This document shows positions 1-8,443 of a stretch of 8,443 nt of DNA, in pieces. Below the pieces are notes generated by a model. It was not told the origin of the DNA and did not search any database. It saw only the letters and a program-made list of their open reading frames with translations. This DNA is from an uncultured Clostridia bacterium (lineage in GTDB: Bacteria; Bacillota; Clostridia; Oscillospirales; CAG-272). The stretch spans positions 1 through 8,443 of the forward strand of contig CAMGCN010000026.1 in the NCBI GenBank assembly GCA_946040935.1, in the 5' to 3' direction. The position numbers and the translations under genes were made by a program. Numbering within the stretch: position 1 is the stretch's first letter; every line of letters begins with the position of its first letter.

Positions 1-675
1 GAATGGGATAATCTTGTAAAAGATTTTAAGAAAAAAGAAGAAACTCTTATCCAACCTACCGAAGCGCTTACCCCGAAAACACTTTTTGATGTTGTAAATA
101 AATATACAAAAGAAGATACGCCTCTTGCCACCGATGTCGGTCAGCATCAGATGTGGGCGGCGCAGTATTATAATTTCAGAAAACCGCGCACGTTTGTTTC
201 GAGCGGCGGCCTCGGTACTATGGGCTTCGGTCTCGGTGCGGCTATAGGTTCTGCTGTCGCAACAGGCAAGCATACTGTGCTCATAACAGGTGACGGAAGC
301 TTTGGCATGGACTTGAACGAACTTGCCACCGCGGTTACATATAATCTTCCTTTGACCGTTGTTATTTTGAATAACGGTGTTCTCGGAATGGTGCGTCAAT
401 GGCAGACTCTTTTCTACGGTAAGAGATATTCTAACACAAATCTTGATATCAGAAAGACCGACTTTGTAAAGCTTGCCGAGGCGTTCGGCGCCAAAGGAGT
501 TCGCGTCAGCACAAAAGATGAGTTTGACAAGGCGTTTTCCGATGCTTTTGATATGGATTCTCCCGTTGTTATCGACTGTATGATAGATAAGGATGAATTT
601 GTCCTTCCCATGTTGCCTCCGGGTGGGTCTATAGATGATATGATTGCGAAAAAGGAGGAAATAGACAATGGGTAA
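1..675 (+). CDS. ilvB: Acetohydroxyacid synthase large (catalytic) subunit, C-terminal part, 5' end off window
   Basis: This is the C-terminal 224 residues of the thiamine-diphosphate enzyme that condenses two pyruvates to acetolactate, or pyruvate with 2-ketobutyrate to acetohydroxybutyrate. It is the first common step of valine/leucine and isoleucine synthesis and acts in the cytosol. The frame is open from base 1. Full-length family members are about 550-600 residues, so roughly 40% is present. The ThDP/Mg-binding motif is clear in fragment numbering: GDG at 97-99 and, 24 residues later, NN at 124-125. Asp98 and Asn125 are the expected metal ligands. GMVRQW at 129-134 contains the Trp equivalent to the herbicide-contact Trp of plant enzymes, and the tail PMLPPGGS is typical of the family. 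The reading frame ends in TAA and overlaps the start of ilvN by 8 nt, implying translational coupling of the two subunits. No frameshift or missing catalytic residue is seen. Confidence 0.97.
   Translation, partial: EWDNLVKDFKKKEETLIQPTEALTPKTLFDVVNKYTKEDTPLATDVGQHQMWAAQYYNFRKPRTFVSSGGLGTMGFGLGAAIGSAVATGKHTVLITGDGSFGMDLNELATAVTYNLPLTVVILNNGVLGMVRQWQTLFYGKRYSNTNLDIRKTDFVKLAEAFGAKGVRVSTKDEFDKAFSDAFDMDSPVVIDCMIDKDEFVLPMLPPGGSIDDMIAKKEEIDNG
651..658 (+). promoter_or_regulatory. Ribosome binding site of ilvN, inside the ilvB coding region
   Basis: AAAGGAGG lies 9 nt before the ATG at 668 and within the last codons of ilvB. It fixes the ilvN start and puts initiation of the small subunit inside the terminating large-subunit gene. 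Confidence 0.85.
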
Positions 676-1177
676 TAAATTTGTTATCGCTGTTTTCGTT
701 GACAACCAATTCGGTGTTCTGACCCGTGTTACGAGCATGTTTACCCGTCGCGGATTCAACATTGACGCGCTTACGGTCGGAGAAACGGAAAACCCCGACT
801 ATTCGCGAATCACCATATCAATGAGCGGTGACGGTTACGCACGTGCACAAATGCTCAATCAGTTGAGAAAGCTTCACAATGTCAAAAAGGTCGAGCTTCT
901 CGACCCCGACCGCTCGATTGAGCGTGAGATGTTGCTTATCAAGGTTAAGTATGACCGCGCAACTCAACAGGAGATAATGTCCACAGCAGATATTTTCAGA
1001 GCGAAAACGGTAGATTTCTCTCCCGAAACTCTCTGTATGGAGTGCACAGGTTCTCCTTCAAAAATTGATGCTTTTATCGGTATAATGAAGTCATATGAGA
1101 TAATAGAGCTTTGCCGAACTGGCATTGTAGCTATTGACCGAGGAAGCGGAAGCTTGTTTGTAAACGGACAAAAATAA
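668..1177 (+). CDS. ilvN: Acetohydroxyacid synthase small (regulatory) subunit
   Basis: The 169-residue regulatory subunit activates IlvB and carries valine feedback inhibition. An N-terminal ACT domain covers about residues 4-75, followed by the C-terminal IlvN/IlvH domain at about 85-165. Length matches the long IlvH-type small subunits (about 160-170 residues) rather than the short IlvM/IlvN types of enterobacteria. Aligned by eye with E. coli IlvH, Asn13, Gly16 and Asn31 correspond to Asn11, Gly14 and Asn29, positions associated with valine binding, so this subunit is predicted to be valine-sensitive (inference). The start ATG is supported by AAAGGAGG 9 nt upstream and overlaps the end of ilvB by 8 nt. 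The gene symbol ilvH would be equally valid. Nothing unusual is seen. Confidence 0.96.
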   Translation: MGNKFVIAVFVDNQFGVLTRVTSMFTRRGFNIDALTVGETENPDYSRITISMSGDGYARAQMLNQLRKLHNVKKVELLDPDRSIEREMLLIKVKYDRATQQEIMSTADIFRAKTVDFSPETLCMECTGSPSKIDAFIGIMKSYEIIELCRTGIVAIDRGSGSLFVNGQK

Positions 1178-2228
<1,051 letters not shown>

Positions 2229-2233
2229 TATTT

Positions 2234-2240
2234 GCGGAGG
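2234..2240 (+). promoter_or_regulatory. Ribosome binding site fixing the GTG start of ilvD
   Basis: GCGGAGG lies 8 nt before the GTG at 2249. The first in-frame ATG is codon 48, well inside the conserved region, so this site supports initiation at GTG. Confidence 0.85.
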
Positions 2241-2248
2241 ATTACAAA

Positions 2249-3910
2249 GTGGTAAAAGATACAATAGTCGAGGGATTTAATAATGCTCCTCACCGTTCGC
2301 TTTATCACGCGCTCGGCCTGACAAAGGAGGAGCTTTCAAGACCTATCGTAGGTATTGTAAGCTCATATAACGAGATTGTCCCGGGACACATGAATCTTGA
2401 CAAAATCACTGAAGCGGTAAAACTCGGCGTTGCAATGGCAGGAGGTACACCGATAGTATTTCCTGCTATTGCCGTATGCGACGGAATTGCCATGGGACAC
2501 ACAGGTATGAAGTATTCGCTCGTTACCCGTGACCTTATTGCCGACTCTACCGAGGCCATGGTTATGGCTCACGGTTTTGACGGTCTTGTCATGATTCCTA
2601 ACTGTGATAAAAACGTGCCGGGCTTACTTATGGCGGCGGCACGACTCAATATTCCGTCTATTTTCGTAAGCGGCGGACCCATGCTTGCAGGCAGAGTAGG
2701 CGGTAAAAAGACAAGCCTTTCAAGTATGTTTGAGGCTGTCGGTGCTTATGCCGCAGGCAAAATAGACGACGCAAAGCTTTGCGAATACGAGGAAAAGACC
2801 TGTCCGTCGTGCGGTTCCTGCTCGGGAATGTATACGGCGAACTCAATGAACTGCCTGACAGAGGTGCTCGGTATGGGGCTTCGCGGTAACGGTACTGTCC
2901 CGGCGGCGTACTCCGCAAGAATCGAGCTTGCAAAGCATGCAGGAATGCAGATAATGGAGCTGATAAAACGCGATATAAGACCGCGTGATATCATGAACGA
3001 AAAGTCTATCAGAAATGCTCTTACGGCAGATATGGCTCTCGGATGTTCGACTAACTCAATGCTTCATCTTCCGGCTATTGCAAATGAGTGCGGTGTCGAG
3101 TTTAATCTCGACATGGCAAATGAGATCAGTGAAAAAACGCCTAATCTTTGTCATCTTGCTCCTGCAGGAAGCACATATATGGAGGATCTGAATGAAGCCG
3201 GCGGCGTATACGCGGTATTGAAAGAGCTTGCCGACGCAGGGCTTCTTGATACGGGCGTTATGACCTGCACGGGAAAAACTCTCGGGGAGAATATCGCAGA
3301 CGCGAAAAACCTCGATGAAACGATTATCCGTCCCATCTCAAATCCCTACAGTAAAACCGGCGGTATCGCTGTTCTGCGCGGAAATCTCGCCCCTGACGGC
3401 TGTGTAGTTAAGCGCAGCGCCGTTGCGCCCGAAATGCTTGTACATGAGGGACCTGCACGGGTCTTTAACAGCGAAGAAGAGGCGAATAAATGCGTATATG
3501 CAGGTGAAATTAAGCCGGGCGACGTCGTGGTAATCAGATATGAAGGCCCGTCGGGAGGACCAGGTATGCGTGAGATGCTTTCTGCTACATCCGCTATTGC
3601 AGGCCAGGGACTTGATAAGGAGGTCGCTCTCATTACCGACGGTCGTTTTTCGGGTGCTACAAGAGGCGCTTCGATAGGACATGTTTCGCCCGAAGCGGCG
3701 CGCGGAGGCGCTATCGCATATGTTCACGACGGCGATATTATAAAAATCGACATTCCCGCTCACAAAATAGAGCTTATGGTCAGCGAAAGCGAGCTTGAAG
3801 AGCGAAAAAAGACAGATAAAATCAAAGAAAACGACAATCTCACCGGATATCTCAAGAGATATGCGAAGATCGTTTCATCAGCCGATAAGGGTGCAATAAT
3901 CAACAAATAA
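2249..3910 (+). CDS. ilvD: Dihydroxy-acid dehydratase
   Basis: IlvD dehydrates the dihydroxy-acids made by IlvC to 2-ketoisovalerate and 2-keto-3-methylvalerate. The 553 residues match the IlvD/Edd family. Conserved elements include CDGIAMGH from 77, NCDKNVPG with Cys119, the cysteine-rich [18 protein letters not shown] at 185-202 (Cys185, Cys188, Cys191), GCSTNS at 265-270, and GRFSGATRG at 465-473 with Ser468 as the likely catalytic base. At 41-47 the protein reads NEIVPGH and lacks the third ligand cysteine of the oxygen-stable [2Fe-2S] enzymes (TPCN motif). It resembles the E. coli-like, oxygen-labile [4Fe-4S] type; this cluster assignment is inference. Translation starts at GTG with GCGGAGG 8 nt upstream, 20 nt after ilv[10 protein letters not shown] from residue 13 matches the usual family N terminus, so no upstream extension is needed. 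Confidence 0.97.
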   Translation: MVKDTIVEGFNNAPHRSLYHALGLTKEELSRPIVGIVSSYNEIVPGHMNLDKITEAVKLGVAMAGGTPIVFPAIAVCDGIAMGHTGMKYSLVTRDLIADSTEAMVMAHGFDGLVMIPNCDKNVPGLLMAAARLNIPSIFVSGGPMLAGRVGGKKTSLSSMFEAVGAYAAGKIDDAKLCEYEEKTCPSCGSCSGMYTANSMNCLTEVLGMGLRGNGTVPAAYSARIELAKHAGMQIMELIKRDIRPRDIMNEKSIRNALTADMALGCSTNSMLHLPAIANECGVEFNLDMANEISEKTPNLCHLAPAGSTYMEDLNEAGGVYAVLKELADAGLLDTGVMTCTGKTLGENIADAKNLDETIIRPISNPYSKTGGIAVLRGNLAPDGCVVKRSAVAPEMLVHEGPARVFNSEEEANKCVYAGEIKPGDVVVIRYEGPSGGPGMREMLSATSAIAGQGLDKEVALITDGRFSGATRGASIGHVSPEAARGGAIAYVHDGDIIKIDIPAHKIELMVSESELEERKKTDKIKENDNLTGYLKRYAKIVSSADKGAIINK

Positions 3911-3924
3911 CGGGGGACTTAAAA

Positions 3925-5193
3925 ATGGCAATGACAATGACGCAGAAAATACTTGCAAATCATGCAGGTCTTGATAGCGTTACGGCGGGGCAGCTCGTTC
4001 TCGTAAATCTCGACAGAGTTTTAGGTAACGATATCACATCTCCCGTGGCAATATGCGAATTTGAAAAAATGGGCGTATCAAATGTTTTTGATAAAGACAA
4101 GGTGACTATGGTAATGGATCACTTTGCTCCGAATAAAGACATCAAAGCCGCCGAACAGTGCAAAATGTGCCGTGATTTCTGTACAGAAAAGAATGTTACA
4201 CATTTTTATGACGTAGGACAGATGGGAATTGAGCATGCACTCCTTCCCGAAAAAGGACTTGTTTGTGCCGGTGATGTTGTCATCGGAGCCGACTCCCATA
4301 CGTGTACTTACGGTGCTCTCGGAGCTTTTTCCACAGGTGTCGGTTCGACGGATATGGCGTGCGGAATGGCTACGGGTAAAGCGTGGTTCAAAGTACCTTC
4401 GGCTATAAAATTTATACTTAAAGGCAAACTCGGCAAGTATGTTTCCGGCAAAGATGTCATCTTGCATATAATCGGTAAAATCGGAGTTGACGGCGCTCTC
4501 TACAAGTCTATGGAATTTACGGGAGAGGGACTTTCATCGCTTAGCATATATGACAGACTTACAATGTCTAACATGGCTATAGAAGCGGGTGCAAAAAACG
4601 GCATTTTCGAGGTTGATGAGCAAACCCTTAAATACCTTGACGAACATTGCTCGCGTAAACCTGTTGTTTATAAAGCGGATCCGGACGCTGATTACGATGA
4701 AAGCTATGAAATTGACCTTTCCGAGATAAAATCGACAGTCGCATTTCCTCATTTGCCGGAGAATACGCGAGAGATCGACAAGGTGGGTGACATAAAAATC
4801 GACCAGGTTGTCATCGGCTCTTGTACTAACGGTTTTTATAAGGATATTGAAGAGGCGGCGCAGATTCTCAAAGGACATAAGGTCGCAAAGTATGTGCGTA
4901 CGATTATAATTCCTGCAACTCCTGCCATATATACGAAAGCTCTTGAAAACGGACTTATCAGAATATTCATGGATGCAGGCTGTGTTGTTTCAACGCCAAC
5001 ATGCGGCCCTTGCCTCGGCGGACACATGGGCATACTCGCAAAGGGCGAGCGCGCCGTTTCTACGACTAACAGAAACTTTGTCGGCAGAATGGGCGATGTA
5101 ACATCTGAAGTTTATCTTGCAAGCCCTGCTGTTGCGGCGGCAAGCGCTATAACCGGAAAAATCACGGATCCTGCGGAGGTGATGGGCAAATGA
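3925..5193 (+). CDS. leuC: 3-isopropylmalate dehydratase (isopropylmalate isomerase), large subunit
   Basis: LeuC is the Fe-S-bearing subunit of the aconitase-family enzyme converting 2-isopropylmalate to 3-isopropylmalate in leucine synthesis. At 422 residues it is the archaeal/clostridial short type, not the roughly 466-residue proteobacterial form. The [4Fe-4S] ligands are Cys300 in GSCTNG and Cys360 and Cys363 in [18 protein letters not shown] from residue 65 and [15 protein letters not shown] from 121 are other family signatures. Family members also include homoaconitase, but leuD and leuB directly downstream favour the leucine reaction. Residues 79-86 add an unusual CxxCxxxC group. The ATG at 3925 is 7 nt from GGGGGA (3912-3917). 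In-frame ATGs at 3931 and 3937 are alternatives with poorer spacing. The 3' end overlaps leuD by 4 nt (ATGA). Confidence 0.96.
   Translation: MAMTMTQKILANHAGLDSVTAGQLVLVNLDRVLGNDITSPVAICEFEKMGVSNVFDKDKVTMVMDHFAPNKDIKAAEQCKMCRDFCTEKNVTHFYDVGQMGIEHALLPEKGLVCAGDVVIGADSHTCTYGALGAFSTGVGSTDMACGMATGKAWFKVPSAIKFILKGKLGKYVSGKDVILHIIGKIGVDGALYKSMEFTGEGLSSLSIYDRLTMSNMAIEAGAKNGIFEVDEQTLKYLDEHCSRKPVVYKADPDADYDESYEIDLSEIKSTVAFPHLPENTREIDKVGDIKIDQVVIGSCTNGFYKDIEEAAQILKGHKVAKYVRTIIIPATPAIYTKALENGLIRIFMDAGCVVSTPTCGPCLGGHMGILAKGERAVSTTNRNFVGRMGDVTSEVYLASPAVAAASAITGKITDPAEVMGK
5175..5183 (+). promoter_or_regulatory. Ribosome binding site of leuD, inside the leuC coding region
   Basis: GGAGGTGAT is a full-length match to the anti-Shine-Dalgarno sequence. 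It lies 6 nt before the leuD ATG, which itself overlaps the leuC stop as ATGA. This suits balanced, coupled production of the two isomerase subunits. Confidence 0.85.
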
Positions 5194-5684
5194 AATATAC
5201 GGGTAATGTTATAAAATACGGCGATAATGTCGATACCGACGTTATAATCCCTGCTCGATATCTTAACACCATAGATAAAAAGGAGCTTGCTTCCCATTGT
5301 ATGGAAGATATTGATAAGACTTTCACATCCCGCGTAAAAGCCGGCGATATTATTGTCGCGGGTAATAACTTCGGCTGCGGTTCTTCCCGTGAACATGCGC
5401 CTATTGCTATAAAGGAAAGCGGCATTTCCGTGGTTATTGCAAAGAGCTTTGCGAGGATTTTTTACAGAAATTCTATTAATATCGGCCTTGCTATAGTTGA
5501 GTGTCCCGAGGCGGCAGAGGAAATATCCGAGTCTGACGAAGTTGAAATAGATCTTGACAACGGTATTATAAGCGACAAAACTACAGGCAAGACTTATAAT
5601 ACGGAACCGTTTCCTCCGTTTATTCAAAAGATTATTGAAAACGGCGGACTTGTCGATTCTGTAAAAGCGGGAATTATCAAATAA
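5190..5684 (+). CDS. leuD: 3-isopropylmalate dehydratase, small subunit
   Basis: LeuD is the swivelling small subunit that completes the isopropylmalate isomerase active site with LeuC. The 164 residues fit the archaeal/clostridial short type (about 160-170) rather than the roughly 200-residue enterobacterial LeuD. The core motif [13 protein letters not shown] at 59-71 carries the active-site Ser-Ser-Arg and is followed by SFARIFYRN at 86-94. The substrate-selecting loop reads RYLNT at 23-27. From memory, characterised homoaconitases carry an Arg in this loop (YLRT), so Asn26 and the context favour isopropylmalate; this is a weak sequence argument. The gene starts within the leuC stop codon overlap behind a very strong ribosome site and ends 14 nt before leuB. 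Confidence 0.96.
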   Translation: MKYTGNVIKYGDNVDTDVIIPARYLNTIDKKELASHCMEDIDKTFTSRVKAGDIIVAGNNFGCGSSREHAPIAIKESGISVVIAKSFARIFYRNSINIGLAIVECPEAAEEISESDEVEIDLDNGIISDKTTGKTYNTEPFPPFIQKIIENGGLVDSVKAGIIK

Positions 5685-5698
5685 GAAAAGAGAATCAA

Positions 5699-6769
5699 AT
5701 GAAATACAATATTGCACTATTACCCGGTGACGGGATAGGACCTGAAATAGTGGACGGCGCGGTGCGAGTCCTTAAAAAGGTCGGTGAAAAATACGGACAT
5801 GAGTTTGACTTCAAAACCTATCTTATAGGGGGCGTTGCTTACGACGCGACAGGCGACCCTTTGCCTAAAGAGACTGTCGACGGCGCGCTTGCGTCAGACA
5901 GCGTGCTTCTCGGCGCGGTGGGCGGACCGAAGTGGGACTCGCTTCCGGGAGATAAACGCCCTGAAAAAGCGCTTCTCGGCATTCGTTCGGCTCTCGGGCT
6001 CTTTACGAATCTTCGTCCCGCAAAGCTTTATCCCGCGCTTTCCGACGCCTGCCCTCTGAAGGAGAGCACGGTAAAGAACGGTTTTGACATAATGATAGTC
6101 CGTGAGCTTACGGGCGGTATATATTTCGGCGACCGCGGTTACCGCGAGGGCAAATACGGTACAGAGGCATACGATACCGAGTGTTACAGTCCCATGGAAA
6201 TCGAACGTATTGCCCGAGTTGCTTTTGAATGTGCGAAAAAAAGAGGTAAGAAGCTCGCAAGTATAGACAAGGCAAATGTGCTTGAAACATCACGTCTTTG
6301 GAGAAAGACGGTACATGAAATAGCGCAGGAATATCCCGACGTATCAGTGTGCGATGTGCTCGTTGATAATGCGGCTATGCAGCTTGTGCGAAATCCTGCA
6401 CAGTTTGATGTTATCGTTACGTCAAACATGTTCGGCGATATACTTTCAGATGAAGCTTCGCAGATTACCGGTTCTATCGGAATGCTTCCGTCGGCATCGC
6501 TCAACGAAACTACTCTCGGTATGTACGAGCCCATTCACGGCTCTGCTCCCGATATTGCAGGCAAGAATATAGCAAACCCCATAGCTACGATACTTTCTGC
6601 CGCTATGATGTTAAGATATTCATTTAATTTAACCGAAGAAGCGGATTGTATCGAAAAAGCGGTCGACGCGGTGCTTAACGACGGTTTACGCACATCGGAT
6701 ATCGCAAAACCGGGAGAGAATACACTGTCTACCTCGGAAATGACCGAGGCTGTCATTGAAAGACTGTAA
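5699..6769 (+). CDS. leuB: 3-isopropylmalate dehydrogenase
   Basis: LeuB oxidatively decarboxylates 3-isopropylmalate to 2-ketoisocaproate, the precursor of leucine, with NAD+ and a divalent metal. The 356 residues match the family. Visible features are [11 protein letters not shown] at 7-17, substrate-binding Arg96, Arg106 and Arg135 with Tyr142 ([13 protein letters not shown] at 135-147), catalytic Lys191 in DKANVL, and metal-binding Asp223, Asp247 and Asp251 ([12 protein letters not shown] at 241-252). [15 protein letters not shown] at 280-294 is the NAD-binding signature, distinguishing it from NADP-isocitrate dehydrogenase. The start ATG has only a weak purine-rich site (GAAAAGAGA from 5685), so translation may partly depend on ribosomes arriving from leuD. 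The stop codon lies 9 nt before the next gene. Confidence 0.97.
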   Translation: MKYNIALLPGDGIGPEIVDGAVRVLKKVGEKYGHEFDFKTYLIGGVAYDATGDPLPKETVDGALASDSVLLGAVGGPKWDSLPGDKRPEKALLGIRSALGLFTNLRPAKLYPALSDACPLKESTVKNGFDIMIVRELTGGIYFGDRGYREGKYGTEAYDTECYSPMEIERIARVAFECAKKRGKKLASIDKANVLETSRLWRKTVHEIAQEYPDVSVCDVLVDNAAMQLVRNPAQFDVIVTSNMFGDILSDEASQITGSIGMLPSASLNETTLGMYEPIHGSAPDIAGKNIANPIATILSAAMMLRYSFNLTEEADCIEKAVDAVLNDGLRTSDIAKPGENTLSTSEMTEAVIERL

Positions 6770-6778
6770 GGATATCAA

Positions 6779-7990
6779 ATGGAACTTTATGAACTATCCG
6801 TTGCACTAAAATCTTTAGTGTTTTTCAGACCCATGATGCATGACGCGGTTTTGTGTGAACTTGAAAAATTTCTCGACCTCCACACAAACAGTATTGCTGA
6901 AAGGGCAGAGCAGTATTCTCGTTTTGTTTCCGCCTTGTATGAACAGGGCGACAACCTTACGGATTATGTTTTGACGCGCGCTGTGTGTGACGATAACAGA
7001 TATGTTCGTTTGCTCTCAAGCGGCGGAATAATATCCGAAAATATGCGCAGTTGCATGGAAAACGAGCTTTTTGTATTATCTGCTGTTTCCTCGCTTAACT
7101 CCGAGCGGCTGATAGATTCCGTCGGATATAACGGCTATTTGCCCACCTATAACATTTCCGATATTGACTTTATCGCGGAATATAAAAGGAGAATAGCAGA
7201 CGTAAAGAAAAACGGATACGGTATATATGCGAAAAACACCATGTTTCGCTATGCCGACGGCGAGATTGTACCGGTCATGTCTGCCGATAAGACAGACATT
7301 TGCGATCTTATCGGATACGAAAATGAAAAACAGCTCGTTATCAATAATACACGTGCGTTTCTTGACGGACTTCCGGCGGCGGATGTTTTGCTCTGCGGAG
7401 ACGCAGGTACGGGAAAATCCTCGACAGTCAAGGCTGTTGTAAATATGTTCGCGCCGCAGGGGCTGCGTATTTTGGAGCTGAGAAAAGACCAGCTGCACGA
7501 CATGCCAGTAATTTTGGAGCGTTTACATGACAATCCTCTGAAATTTATATTGTTTATAGACGATTTGTCTTTTGTCACGAATGATGATGATTTTAACCGT
7601 CTGAAAGCTATTTTAGAGGGTTCAGTTTCTGCGAGAAACGATAATATACTCGTTTATGCTACGAGTAACAGACGTCACCTTGTAAAAGAAAAATTTTCCG
7701 ACCGTGACGGGGATGATATTCACCGTTCCGACAGTATGCAGGAGCTTTTGTCCCTCTCGGAGCGTTTCGGACTCACGGTTCTGTTCTCTAAACCCGATAA
7801 GAAATTGTATCTTGAAATTGTCCGCAGTCTTTGCGAAAAGAATAATATTCCTTATACGGAAAAGACGGCTGTTGAGGCGGAGGCGTTTGCGCTCCGCAAG
7901 GGCAATCGTTCGGCTCGTGCCGCAGAGCAGTTTACCGACTCTTTACTTACAAATATAAATCTAAAGGAGCGTGACGAAAATGACGCTTGA
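6779..7990 (+). CDS. DUF815-family AAA+ ATPase of unknown function
   Basis: This 403-residue P-loop ATPase has no assigned role. Its C-terminal half (about 165-395) is recognisably the DUF815 family: Walker A GDAGTGKSS at 207-215, Walker B FILFIDD at 256-262, sensor-1-like YATSNRRHL at 293-301, the family signature FSDRDGDDIHRSDSMQ at 306-321 continuing to ERFGL at 328-332, and a sensor-2-like GNRSARAAEQF at 375-385. The Walker B ends Asp-Asp rather than Asp-Glu, which fits the DUF815 pattern as I recall it. Residues 1-145 form a separate, probably helical N-terminal region with no motif I recognise. No signal peptide or membrane segment is seen, so it is probably cytosolic. AAGGA overlaps the leuB stop codon 6 nt before this ATG, and the 3' end overlaps ilvA by 11 nt, so it is locked into the amino acid transcript. 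Its substrate is unknown. Confidence 0.88.
   Translation: MELYELSVALKSLVFFRPMMHDAVLCELEKFLDLHTNSIAERAEQYSRFVSALYEQGDNLTDYVLTRAVCDDNRYVRLLSSGGIISENMRSCMENELFVLSAVSSLNSERLIDSVGYNGYLPTYNISDIDFIAEYKRRIADVKKNGYGIYAKNTMFRYADGEIVPVMSADKTDICDLIGYENEKQLVINNTRAFLDGLPAADVLLCGDAGTGKSSTVKAVVNMFAPQGLRILELRKDQLHDMPVILERLHDNPLKFILFIDDLSFVTNDDDFNRLKAILEGSVSARNDNILVYATSNRRHLVKEKFSDRDGDDIHRSDSMQELLSLSERFGLTVLFSKPDKKLYLEIVRSLCEKNNIPYTEKTAVEAEAFALRKGNRSARAAEQFTDSLLTNINLKERDENDA
7963..7969 (+). promoter_or_regulatory. Ribosome binding site of ilvA, inside the DUF815 gene
   Basis: AAAGGAG lies 10 nt before the ATG at 7980 and within the last codons of the ATPase gene. It supports an ilvA start that overlaps the upstream gene by 11 nt. 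Confidence 0.8.
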
Positions 7991-8443
7991 TAAAATCTAC
8001 CATGCAAGCTATGTGCTCAAGGATGTTATAAGAAAAACCGACTTGATTTACGCGCCCAATATCAACTCCGAGTCGCAGATTTATCTTAAAACCGAGAATC
8101 TGCAGATTACAGGTTCATTTAAGGTCCGCGGCGCATATTACAAAATATCACAATTAAGCGATGAAGAAAAAGCACGCGGAGTTATAGCCTGCTCGGCGGG
8201 AAACCACGCACAGGGCGTTGCCCTTTCGGCGAGCCGCGCAGGTATTAAATCCGTTATTTGCCTGCCCGACGGCGCCCCTATATCAAAGGTTGAGGCGACA
8301 AAGGGCTACGGCGCGGAGGTATGCCTTGTCAAGGGCGTTTACGACGACGCATATGAAAAGGCATTAAAGCTTCGCGACGAAAAGGGATATACTTTTATTC
8401 ATCCTTTCGACGATGAGGACGTTATCGCAGGTCAGGGCACTAT
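7980..8443 (+). CDS. ilvA: Threonine ammonia-lyase (threonine dehydratase), N-terminal part, 3' end off window
   Basis: The first 154 residues of a fold-type II PLP enzyme that deaminates threonine to 2-ketobutyrate, the isoleucine-specific precursor used by the acetohydroxyacid synthase of the same operon. PLP-binding Lys48 sits in GSFKVRGAY at 45-53, and the phosphate/substrate Asn loop is SAGNHAQG at 72-79. ENLQITGSFK fits threonine dehydratases better than serine racemases or threonine synthases. The N terminus is short, as in TdcB and in the roughly 400-residue clostridial form with a single C-terminal ACT domain. Whether a feedback-regulatory ACT domain is present cannot be seen because the gene runs off the window. 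The operon context points to a biosynthetic rather than degradative role. The reading frame is intact to the last base. Confidence 0.92.
   Translation, partial: MTLDKIYHASYVLKDVIRKTDLIYAPNINSESQIYLKTENLQITGSFKVRGAYYKISQLSDEEKARGVIACSAGNHAQGVALSASRAGIKSVICLPDGAPISKVEATKGYGAEVCLVKGVYDDAYEKALKLRDEKGYTFIHPFDDEDVIAGQGT

Noticed and set aside
3338..3763. A 141-codon minus-strand open frame inside ilvD
   Set aside because: It is in reverse-complement register with ilvD codons and has no family resemblance, so it is a shadow of the conserved gene.
3925..5684. Homoaconitase or another aconitase-family hydrolyase instead of isopropylmalate isomerase
   Set aside because: The short two-subunit family includes homoaconitases, but the placement between ilvD and leuB and the LeuD loop YLNT favour the leucine pathway.
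5112..5717. A 201-codon minus-strand open frame across the leuC end, leuD and the leuB start
   Set aside because: It is in codon register with leuD, has no recognisable domain and is explained by the same codon bias.
7704..7958. An 84-codon plus-strand frame inside the DUF815 gene
   Set aside because: It overlaps the conserved ATPase signature in another frame, and its Arg/Ser-rich translation looks like out-of-frame coding sequence.
7980..8443. Catabolic threonine dehydratase (TdcB) or serine racemase
   Set aside because: The N-terminal region alone cannot exclude these, but the overlap with an ilv/leu operon makes a biosynthetic threonine ammonia-lyase much more likely.

Overview
The window is one uninterrupted plus-strand block of branched-chain amino acid biosynthesis genes, nine coding regions in the order ilvB (3' part), ilvN, ilvC, ilvD, leuC, leuD, leuB, a DUF815-type AAA+ ATPase gene, and ilvA (5' part). 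Gene gaps range from an 11-nt overlap to 34 nt. No rRNA, tRNA, mobile element, CRISPR, intrinsic terminator or convincing promoter is visible, so the whole stretch looks like the interior of one long transcript whose promoter and any leader lie upstream of position 1.

The organism is most likely an anaerobic member of the Firmicutes, class Clostridia, probably a gut Oscillospiraceae/Ruminococcaceae-like lineage. This is inferred from strong GGAGG-type Shine-Dalgarno sites, intermediate GC with an AT-rich intergenic spacer, the separate archaeal/clostridial-type LeuC (422 aa) and LeuD (164 aa), the short class I ketol-acid reductoisomerase, and a dihydroxy-acid dehydratase resembling the oxygen-labile [4Fe-4S] type. 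No taxonomic marker gene is present, so this is inference.

Layout: 1-2228 holds acetohydroxyacid synthase (large and small subunits) and ketol-acid reductoisomerase. 2249-3910 is dihydroxy-acid dehydratase, completing the shared valine/isoleucine branch. 3925-6769 holds isopropylmalate isomerase (two subunits) and isopropylmalate dehydrogenase for leucine. 6779-7990 is the DUF815 ATPase, the only gene with no known role in the pathway. 7980-8443 is the start of threonine ammonia-lyase, which supplies 2-ketobutyrate for isoleucine. The one dedicated leucine enzyme missing here is LeuA (2-isopropylmalate synthase); it may lie outside the window.

The region is mostly ordinary core metabolism. 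The observation most worth following is the DUF815 ATPase tightly coupled on both sides between leuB and ilvA. Lesser points are an acidic cofactor-loop residue in IlvC, an extra cysteine cluster in LeuC, and a perfect TATAAT box placed awkwardly before ilvC. No new defence or mobile system is seen.
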